Origin: Nitrospirae bacterium RBG_13_39_12
GTDB taxonomy: Bacteria; Nitrospirota; Thermodesulfovibrionia; Thermodesulfovibrionales; SM23-35
Assembly: GCA_001805125.1 (NCBI GenBank)
Contig: MHEF01000091.1
Location: 1-12,624 of the forward strand
Length of the DNA stretch: 12,624 bases
Direction: 5' to 3'
The number at the start of each line of letters is the position of its first letter. Positions within the stretch are counted from its first letter, which is position 1. The position numbers and the translations under genes are program-made. The notes under the pieces are model-generated. The model searched no databases. It saw only the letters and a program-made list of their open reading frames with translations, and was not told where the DNA came from. Shown here in pieces: positions 7,531 through 12,624 of the stretch.

Positions 7531-8523
7531 ATGAAGAAAAACGAAGAGGTGTGGCGGAAGAAGCTTCGTGAAGAAATTTCACATTATGCGCAGGTTGAAA
7601 ATGTGCATGAATTGCCCCCTATTTTCCATTATTGGTCAAACAAATATTTGCGTCCTAAATTAGAATTATTAGGCTTTAATAATGTGGAACAATTTTATAT
7701 TGAATATATTAAAAGATTGTGTTCTCAAGATAGAACTGAATGCAAGATATTAAGTGTCGGCGCTGGAAACTGCGACTTGGAAGCAAATTTATCAAAACTA
7801 TTAGTTGAGCAGGGTATCATCAATTTTTTATTTACCTGTCTTGATATTAATCCACATATGCTTCAAAGAGGAAAGAAAATTGTAAATGATTCAGGATTAG
7901 CATCCAAATTTATTTTTCTAAATACTGACATTAACAGTTGGGAAATCGATAATAAATATCATGTGATTATTGCCAATCAGAGCTTGCATCATTTTGTGGA
8001 ACTTGAGATTTTATTCAATAAGATTAACGATGCTTTGTATTCAGAGGGTTTTTTTCTTACGCATGACATGATCGGTAGAAATGGTCATATGCGCTGGCCG
8101 GAAGCATTGGAATTTGTTAATGCTTTTTGGTCATTACTTGACGACAGGCATAAATATAACCATCAGTTAAAGCGGTTTGAACCTCTATATGATAATTGGG
8201 ATTGTTCACGTGAAGGGTTTGAAGGAATTAGATCACAGGACATTTTACCTCTGTTACTTAGTAAATTTAAATTTGATCTTTTTATTGGGTTTAGTAATCT
8301 AATTTCCATTTTTGTAGATCGTTCCTTTGGACATAATTTTGATCCAAACAACGAATTAGATAGAACTTTCATTGATTTTTTTGCAAAACTTGACGATTAT
8401 TATATTGAATTAGGAAAAATCAAGCCAACACAAATGATTGCTGCCATGACAAAAGAACAAAAAGGGGCAACAAAAATATATAAACACTTAACACCAGAAT
8501 TTTGTTTGAGAATTCCCGATTGA
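7531..8523 (+). CDS. Class I SAM-dependent methyltransferase
   Basis: The 330-residue protein has the Rossmann methyltransferase core. Motif I is ILSVGAGNCD with V76-G77-A78-G79, the acidic ribose-binding residue is D105 in CLDIN, and a motif IV-like strand reads IIANQSLHHF (about 146-155). About 70 residues precede the core, and a long C-terminal part (about 180-330) includes DMIGRNGHMRWPEA, which may help shape the acceptor pocket. Its place among glycosyltransferases and heptose genes suggests methylation of a sugar or capping of the glycan, but a peptide or small-molecule substrate is not excluded. ATG 7531 has AGGA at 7517-7520, ten bases upstream. The gene is markedly AT-rich: positions 8281-8340 hold 16 G+C of 60, against 36 of 60 in 9781-9840 of hddA. 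That contrast suggests a separate origin. It stands alone, with 212 bp before and 256 bp after. Confidence 0.88.
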   Translation: MKKNEEVWRKKLREEISHYAQVENVHELPPIFHYWSNKYLRPKLELLGFNNVEQFYIEYIKRLCSQDRTECKILSVGAGNCDLEANLSKLLVEQGIINFLFTCLDINPHMLQRGKKIVNDSGLASKFIFLNTDINSWEIDNKYHVIIANQSLHHFVELEILFNKINDALYSEGFFLTHDMIGRNGHMRWPEALEFVNAFWSLLDDRHKYNHQLKRFEPLYDNWDCSREGFEGIRSQDILPLLLSKFKFDLFIGFSNLISIFVDRSFGHNFDPNNELDRTFIDFFAKLDDYYIELGKIKPTQMIAAMTKEQKGATKIYKHLTPEFCLRIPD

Positions 8524-8779
8524 TTTGCCAATTATAAAAGACAAAAGTTTGAGGGAATATTCTCCCGTGAGGCTGGCAAGTATTCCGATTTATTTGATAA
8601 ACTTTTATGTTTTTAATGTCGTCTAAAATTTTTAAGTTTCTTTTTGAAAGGTGGAAAAGATAAAAGATAAAGGAGAAAGAGGAAGTATTTCCCCAATCCC
8701 TCATGGTCGCGTTATATACGCCTGAAAAAAGGTCAAGAACTTGTGATAATATCAAAAAAGAAATAAAAATCCAGACAAA
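8524..8779 (+). other. Intergenic seam between AT-rich and GC-richer blocks
   Basis: This 256-bp gap has no supported long gene. It contains a loose nested dyad, TTGCCA 8525-8530 with TGGCAA 8574-8579 around GGGA 8553-8556 and TCCC 8563-8566, and a purine-rich tract at about 8646-8685. Its last part holds the tiny open frame described separately. None of the dyads is followed by a T-run, so a terminator is not claimed. Confidence 0.4.
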
Positions 8780-8783
8780 ATGA
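8703..8783 (+). CDS. Possible tiny leader ORF overlapping hddC
   Basis: A 26-codon frame (MVALYTPEKRS start, KIQTK end) stops at TGA 8781-8783, overlapping the hddC ATG as ATGA. hddC lacks a clear Shine-Dalgarno, so translational coupling from this frame would make sense. Against it: the nearest purine-rich motif (GAGGAAG 8679-8685) is 17 bases upstream of its own ATG, which is too far, and the peptide matches nothing I recognise. It could be the decayed tail of a lost gene, since the frame is open back to 8664, or chance. Confidence 0.2.
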   Translation: MVALYTPEKRSRTCDNIKKEIKIQTK

Positions 8784-9484
8784 AAATAATCATTCTTGCC
8801 GGCGGGCTTGGTACAAGGCTGAAAGGTATACTTGGTGATCTGCCAAAACCTCTCGCACCAATTGGAAACAAACCATTTCTTGAATATCTACTCACATTTA
8901 TTGCAAAACAAGGATTTACAGATGTTATTATATCTTCAGGTCATGGAGTGGAGGCGATAAGAGAATTTCTTAGAAACGGCCCTATGCTCGGGTTAAACAT
9001 AGAATATATTGCCGAGAAAGAACTGCTTGGAACTGGAGGAGCTATTAAACTTGCGGAACCGCTCATAGAATCCGATGACTTTTTTGTTATCAACGGAGAT
9101 ACGTATTTTGAAGTGGACCTAAGGGAGATGCTCCGTTTTCATAAAGCACGGAGAGCCATTGCGACAATGGCACTCGCACATAAGGAAAACACAGGCAGGT
9201 ATGGCAGTGTCAGCATTGATAAAGCCAATAAGATCATAGCCTTTATCGAGAAAGTTGATGAGGGAAGAGCACGATATATAAACGGTGGAATGTACGTGTT
9301 CAGTAGAGAGATTTTTGGTTACATCCCCGCCAACAGAGTGTCTTCTCTTGAACGGGAAGTGCTTCCCGCGCTTGTCGGCAAGGGACTTTATGGCTTTCCC
9401 GGCGATGGCTATTTCATTGATATAGGTATTCCCGAGGATTATGAAAAAGCAAAGAAAGAATTGCCGGTGAGGGGGGTAGTATGA
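8780..9484 (+). CDS. hddC: D-glycero-alpha-D-manno-heptose 1-phosphate guanylyltransferase
   Basis: The 234-residue sugar nucleotidyltransferase would form GDP-D-glycero-alpha-D-manno-heptose from the 1-phosphate and GTP in the cytoplasm. The N-terminal nucleotide-binding signature is IILAGGLGTRLKG (residues 4-16), followed by LPKPLAPIGNKPFLEYLL. EKELLGTGGAIK lies near 80-90, the metal-binding Asp is D107 in VINGDTYFEVDL, and YINGGMYVFS and YFIDIGIPEDYE follow. These match HddC closely, including its short length of about 230 residues, which separates it from longer GDP-mannose and dTDP-glucose pyrophosphorylases. The overlapping heptose kinase gene supports the specificity. An in-frame TAA at 8747-8749 leaves ATG 8780 as the first start; no good Shine-Dalgarno precedes it. 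A hexose-1-phosphate nucleotidyltransferase remains the alternative. Confidence 0.87.
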   Translation: MKIIILAGGLGTRLKGILGDLPKPLAPIGNKPFLEYLLTFIAKQGFTDVIISSGHGVEAIREFLRNGPMLGLNIEYIAEKELLGTGGAIKLAEPLIESDDFFVINGDTYFEVDLREMLRFHKARRAIATMALAHKENTGRYGSVSIDKANKIIAFIEKVDEGRARYINGGMYVFSREIFGYIPANRVSSLEREVLPALVGKGLYGFPGDGYFIDIGIPEDYEKAKKELPVRGVV

Positions 9485-10494
9485 TTATACATTCAAAGGC
9501 ACCTTTACGTCTTGGTTTTGCAGGCGGTGGTACCGACGTTTCACCTTATTCTGATGTAAAAGGAGGTGCTGTATTGAATGCCACGATTAATAAATACGCT
9601 TTTGCCACACTGGTTCCCAAAAAGGATAATAAAATAAATATAGAGTCCCTCGATTATAATATCGTTGCGGACTACAAGGTTGATCAGAAGTTCGTTTTCG
9701 ATGGAGAGATGGATCTTGCAAAGGGGGTAATAAAAAGGCTTAAGAAAAACCATGACGGTTTTAAATTGTATACCCACAGTGACGCTCCCGCAGGTTCGGG
9801 TCTCGGTTCCTCGTCAACAATGGTTGTAGCCCTGGTAGGTGTTTTCAAAGAATGGCAGATGATTCCTCTCGGCGATTACGATATTGCTCACCTTGCTTAT
9901 GAAATAGAGCGAAAAGATATCGGTATAAAGGGTGGGAAGCAGGATCAGTATGCCGCTGCCTTCGGTGGTTTCAACTTCATGGAATTTGATGGAGAGCAGG
10001 TCATAATCAATCCTCTTAAAATTAAATCGGATGTGATTAATGAGCTACAATACAACATGCTTTTGTGCTATACAGGGTGTACCAGACTGTCAGCAAAGAT
10101 AATTGACTCACAAGTGGAGAATTTTGTTTCCGGCAAAAAGGACACCATTGAAGCAATGGATCTGCTGAAACAAAATGCCATAGATATGAAAAGGGCGCTT
10201 CTTACCGGTAAACTTAAGGAATTTGGCGAACTTCTGAACTTTGGGTGGGAACAGAAAAAGAAGATGAGCAATAAGATAAGCAATCCGGCAATAGATGAGA
10301 TGTATGATGAGGCAATAAAGGCCGGGGCGATAGGAGGCAAGATTTCCGGCGCAGGGGGTGGAGGATTTATGATGATTTACTGTCAGTTTGACAAGAGACA
10401 TAAGGTTGCCGAGAGGCTCGAAAAACTTGGTGGGGAGATCATCGATTTTCAGTTTGAGGAAAGAGGGCTTCAGACATGGAGGATGCCAAGATGA
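9481..10494 (+). CDS. hddA: D-glycero-D-manno-heptose 7-phosphate kinase (GHMP family)
   Basis: The 337-residue GHMP kinase would phosphorylate D-glycero-D-manno-heptose 7-phosphate at C1 to the alpha-1,7-bisphosphate, the step that commits heptose to the GDP branch. Motif 1 is SKAPLRLGFAGGGTD (5-19), the ATP-binding motif 2 is PAGSGLGSSS (103-112), GIKGGKQDQYAAAFGGFNFM follows, and motif 3 is KISGAGGGGF (287-296). All three are intact, and length and motif wording agree with HddA. The ATG overlaps the hddC stop (ATGA), with GAGGGGGG at 9469-9476 as ribosome binding site. The remaining pathway enzymes, GmhA (isomerase) and GmhB (7-phosphatase), are not in this window. Related kinases for fucose or other sugars are less likely given the hddC partner. 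Confidence 0.88.
   Translation: MIIHSKAPLRLGFAGGGTDVSPYSDVKGGAVLNATINKYAFATLVPKKDNKINIESLDYNIVADYKVDQKFVFDGEMDLAKGVIKRLKKNHDGFKLYTHSDAPAGSGLGSSSTMVVALVGVFKEWQMIPLGDYDIAHLAYEIERKDIGIKGGKQDQYAAAFGGFNFMEFDGEQVIINPLKIKSDVINELQYNMLLCYTGCTRLSAKIIDSQVENFVSGKKDTIEAMDLLKQNAIDMKRALLTGKLKEFGELLNFGWEQKKKMSNKISNPAIDEMYDEAIKAGAIGGKISGAGGGGFMMIYCQFDKRHKVAERLEKLGGEIIDFQFEERGLQTWRMPR
10478..10483 (+). promoter_or_regulatory. Shine-Dalgarno inside hddA for the next frame
   Basis: GGAGGA lies within the last codons of hddA, seven bases before ATG 10491, which itself overlaps the hddA stop as ATGA. This arrangement is what a real third operon gene would have. It is the main reason to take the start at 10491 seriously. 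The bases also encode W-R-M in hddA, so their presence could be incidental. Confidence 0.55.
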
Positions 10495-10821
10495 GTGTAT
10501 CAAATGAAACCTTGCGCCACTGGGGACAATTATCTGTGCATGCAGTCATAACAAGTTTTTTAAAACCGCCGTGCAATTAACATTTTACTGAATGCCCTGA
10601 CAGCGCGTTCAGCAGAGACGTCAGTGAAGAGCACATTAGGGCTTATCGGCAAGTATATTATAGGGAAGATTCACCTAAAAGTGTGGAAAGACCTCTTTTC
10701 ATTATTAAAGAGAGGTATAATATTACAGGCGGTTGAGAATATTGATGTTCTTGACAGACTCAAGGATTATGGGGATAAAACTTGGCCTGCGTTTACCAAA
10801 TCTGGTTACAAAAAAAGTTAA
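10491..10821 (+). pseudogene. Small gene coupled to hddA, broken by a +1-base frameshift
   Basis: ATG 10491 has a good Shine-Dalgarno and an ATGA overlap with hddA, but its frame stops after 29 codons at TAA 10578-10580. A second frame, open from 10564 to TAA 10819-10821, continues without a strong start (GTG 10624 is the only candidate, with weak ribosome binding). The two meet at a T6A4 run (10556-10565). Removing one A from that run joins MSVSNETLRHWGQLSVHAV... to NRRAINILLNALTARSAE... and yields a single product of about 109 residues ending TKSGYKKS. The downstream part is basic and helix-like (GLIGKYIIGKIHLKVWK, LLQAVENIDVLDRLKDY-type pattern). I do not recognise the family; it could be a small intact protein or the remnant of a larger one such as a transferase tail. 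Alternatives are a sequencing error, or two unrelated frames. Confidence 0.45.
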
Positions 10822-10901
10822 CCGCCTACGATGATTAAAAGGCTTTTCTATAAGTCAAAGGAAAGAACGATCGGAATTGTAAACCGATGTGGTCGTTAAC
10901 C
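10822..10901 (+). other. Leader of the second giant transferase with hairpin
   Basis: An imperfect hairpin is visible at 10866-10897: AACG 10866-10869 pairs with CGTT 10894-10897, and ATCGG 10870-10874 with CCGAT 10884-10888, around a nine-base loop with a bulge on the right arm. It ends five bases before ATG 10902 and covers the alternative ATG 10887, so it could lower initiation. A 22-codon frame at 10831-10899 (MIKRLFYKSKERTIG...) is also present and is judged chance. Confidence 0.3.
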
Positions 10902-12624
10902 ATGAATGATATGGTGAATAATCCATTAGTCTCCATAATCGTCAGGACAAAGGATAGGCCAAAACTTTTAAAGAGGGCATTGCAGAGCATTTCTGTGCAG
11001 ACCTACAGGCCGATCGAGGTCGTCCTTGTGAATGACGGCGGGTGCAATCTTGAGGTCGATGAACTCAGAGCGATTCTTGGGGACATAGCCCTGAACTACA
11101 TCAGGCTTGAAAAAAACATAGGAAGGGCACATGCTGGAAATGTCGGTCTCGAGAATGCACAGGGTAAATATATCGGATTTCTCGATGACGATGACGAATT
11201 CTACCCCGAACATATTAAAGTTCTAATGGTAAGGCTTTTGAGCTCTACCCTAAAGATAGCCTATACACAGGCAGAGGTAGTCTTTATCGACATAGTCGGC
11301 GAAGACGAGATCGTCGAAAAGTTCAAATATGTATTTTATTCACAGGAATTCTCGCCGGAGATGCTGTTGATCCAGAACTATATCCCGTTTATCTGCCTAC
11401 TCTTCCACAGGTCAGTCTTCGACGGTGTGCGATTTGATGAAAGTTTCGAGATCTTCGAGGACTGGAAGGTTCTTATAAAATTATCCCAGAAGTACTGGTT
11501 CGAGCATATCAAAAAGGTGACGGCGCGATATATTCAATGGTGTAACGAGTCGCAGATCAACAGGAGGGCCTTATCGGAAGACTTCAGCCAGATAGCGTAC
11601 AAGAGAGTTCTGGATCAGAATATTGATAAGATTACCCCCACGGCTATCTATATTTCCTGCGTCCATAACGCGACGGAGAGAATGAATCTCATCAACGAGA
11701 TGATAAGGATCGAATCGTCCAGTTCATTGGAAAGAATGGATTTTATAAAGAGACTTAAATGGTTCGAAGCCGAGAAGCGTCAGATCGAATACGAGAAGCA
11801 GCAGATCGAATACGAGAAGCAGCAGATCGAGTATGAGAAGCAGCAGATCGAGTATGAGATGAAAAAGATCGAATCGACTTCTCTTGAGCGAATGGAGTTC
11901 GAGAAGAAGCTCAAGTGGCTCGAGGCCGAAAAGCAGCGGATTGAGTATGAAAGGGATAGGTTGATACATGAATTAATGAGTCTTCAGAAAGCGCTGTCAA
12001 ACAGCCTTAGTTGGAAATTGATAGAACAATATAGAAGATTTAAAGATAAAATTGCGCCTGTAGGTTCAAGGAGAAGGATATTTTATGAAATGCTTTTAAA
12101 GGGCGTAAAGGTTATGCAGCAGGAGGGGATGAAAGGGATTTCGGTCAGGGTTAAAAGAAGGCTTCGCTTTAATCCCGGTTATCTGAGAGTAAAGCCGAGG
12201 GTCAAAAGGCTTGATTCAGTAAGTTTTACTAAGGAGTCAAGAATCTCCGAGGTACATGGATTTATTAAAAAACCGGTTCATATCATTATGCCTGTATATA
12301 ATGGATACAAGTGCTTAAGGGATTGTATCGGGAGTATTTTTCGAAATACAGATATTGTAACCCATAGTCTGGTCATCATAGACGACAAGAGCACTGACCA
12401 TAGAGTGACGGCATATCTTCAAAAGTTAAAAGAAGAGAGAGATGGTAAGAGGATTGAGGTGTTCTTTAACCCCGATAATCAAGGCTTTGTGAAGACAATA
12501 AACAGGGGAATGAAACTCTCTCCTGAGGATGTAATAATCCTGAATTCAGATACACTCGTTACAAAAAATTGGGTGGATAAACTTCAACGGGCTGCATACT
12601 CTAAACCACATGTTGCTACCGCAA
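10902..12624 (+). CDS. Second giant glycosyltransferase (GT2 - heptad rod - GT2...), cut by window edge
   Basis: The frame is open to the last base: 574 complete codons and no stop. Domain 1 is GT2: NPLVSIIVRTKDRPKLL, VNDGG, a DDDD metal-site run at 95-98 and EDW at 186-188. A heptad region (about 264-366) contains four 21-bp IEYEKQQ-type units and a 24-residue segment repeated twice. Residues 368-409 are the same basic linker as in the first giant transferase, ungapped, 21 of 42 identical by eye. A second GT2 begins near 458 (HIIMPVYNG, D494/D495 in IIDDKS, NSD at 548-550). The paralogue suggests more domains beyond the edge, possibly a GT4. Starts at 10887, 10902 and 10911 are all in frame after TAA 10851-10853, and none has a strong Shine-Dalgarno. 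10902 is a compromise; alignment with the first protein would also fit 10911. Probably cytoplasmic glycan assembly; specificity unknown. Confidence 0.9.
   Translation, partial: MNDMVNNPLVSIIVRTKDRPKLLKRALQSISVQTYRPIEVVLVNDGGCNLEVDELRAILGDIALNYIRLEKNIGRAHAGNVGLENAQGKYIGFLDDDDEFYPEHIKVLMVRLLSSTLKIAYTQAEVVFIDIVGEDEIVEKFKYVFYSQEFSPEMLLIQNYIPFICLLFHRSVFDGVRFDESFEIFEDWKVLIKLSQKYWFEHIKKVTARYIQWCNESQINRRALSEDFSQIAYKRVLDQNIDKITPTAIYISCVHNATERMNLINEMIRIESSSSLERMDFIKRLKWFEAEKRQIEYEKQQIEYEKQQIEYEKQQIEYEMKKIESTSLERMEFEKKLKWLEAEKQRIEYERDRLIHELMSLQKALSNSLSWKLIEQYRRFKDKIAPVGSRRRIFYEMLLKGVKVMQQEGMKGISVRVKRRLRFNPGYLRVKPRVKRLDSVSFTKESRISEVHGFIKKPVHIIMPVYNGYKCLRDCIGSIFRNTDIVTHSLVIIDDKSTDHRVTAYLQKLKEERDGKRIEVFFNPDNQGFVKTINRGMKLSPEDVIILNSDTLVTKNWVDKLQRAAYSKPHVATA
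11724..11951 (+). repeat. Two 24-codon direct repeats (SLERM...QIEYE) 156 bp apart
   Basis: Codons at 11724-11795 and 11880-11951 encode SLERMDFIKRLKWFEAEK... and SLERMEFEKKLKWLEAEK..., with 18 of 24 residues identical. They bracket the 21-bp array. The arrangement looks like duplication of a larger rod block followed by local expansion of its 21-bp subunit. Confidence 0.8.
11781..11864 (+). repeat. Four tandem 21-bp units encoding QIEYEKQ heptads
   Basis: Units start at 11781, 11802, 11823 and 11844, each reading Q-I-E-Y-E-K-Q, the last changed to Q-I-E-Y-E-M-K. The first two copies are identical; the third differs only at synonymous positions (GAA/GAG, TAC/TAT). Periodicity matches the heptad length exactly, so copy-number change would keep both reading frame and helix phase. 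Confidence 0.9.

Noticed and set aside
8420..8755. 111-codon minus-strand frame across the end of the methyltransferase gene
   Set aside because: It overlaps a well-supported gene, has no recognisable domain or ribosome binding site, and its composition follows AT-rich intergenic DNA.
10068..10503. Minus-strand frames of 90 and 131 codons inside hddA
   Set aside because: hddA has all three GHMP motifs intact; the antisense translations show no family features.
10556..10562. T TTT TTA slippery heptamer suggesting programmed -1 frameshifting
   Set aside because: The heptamer is in phase with the 10491 frame, but a -1 shift leads to a TGA at 10589-10591; the long downstream frame needs a +1 shift, so this mechanism does not explain it.
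10831..10899. 22-codon frame MIKRLFYKSKERTIG... before the second giant gene
   Set aside because: It has no ribosome binding site or recognisable content, and such short frames are expected by chance.

Overview
The window is a stretch of a cell-surface polysaccharide (O-antigen, capsule or S-layer glycan) biosynthesis locus, with every convincing gene on the + strand. A lipobox protein, GtrA/GtrB-type parts, a periplasmic-type GT-C transferase and nucleotide-heptose genes suggest a Gram-negative bacterium. Multidomain glycosyltransferases of this style are common in Nitrospirota, Desulfobacterota and relatives, but the sequence alone does not fix the taxon. No rRNA, tRNA, CRISPR, insertion sequence or convincing intrinsic terminator is visible.

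Layout: (1) 28-3699 encodes a 1223-residue protein with three transferase domains: GT2, a 34-heptad helical rod encoded by 21-bp repeats, a second GT2, then a GT4. (2) 3769-4149 is a small lipoprotein with a strong ribosome binding site. (3) 4329-7318 is a translationally coupled pair: a GtrB-like GT2 fused to a GtrA-like membrane domain, then a GT39/PMT-like integral membrane transferase starting at a TTG. This looks like a self-contained undecaprenyl-phosphate-sugar glycosylation module. (4) 7531-8523 is a class I methyltransferase in AT-rich DNA. (5) 8780-10494 is hddC-hddA (4-bp overlap), two of the four steps to GDP-D-glycero-D-manno-heptose. (6) 10491-10821 looks like one small gene coupled to hddA and broken by a single-base frameshift in a T6A4 run. 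(7) 10902 to the window end is a second giant transferase, paralogous to the first, with a shorter and different 21-bp-repeat rod; it is cut off by the window edge.

Putative division of labour: hddC/hddA supply an activated heptose. The two giant multidomain transferases assemble cytoplasmic glycan. The GtrB-GtrA fusion makes and flips a lipid-linked sugar, and the GT-C protein adds it on the periplasmic side. The methyltransferase could cap or decorate a residue. Most notable are the paired GT-rod-GT proteins: heptad-encoding, in-frame-expandable DNA repeats separate two transferase domains, while both flanks are conserved between paralogues. This is compatible with a spacer or molecular-ruler role, which remains a hypothesis. 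Base composition is mosaic, suggesting assembly from different sources.
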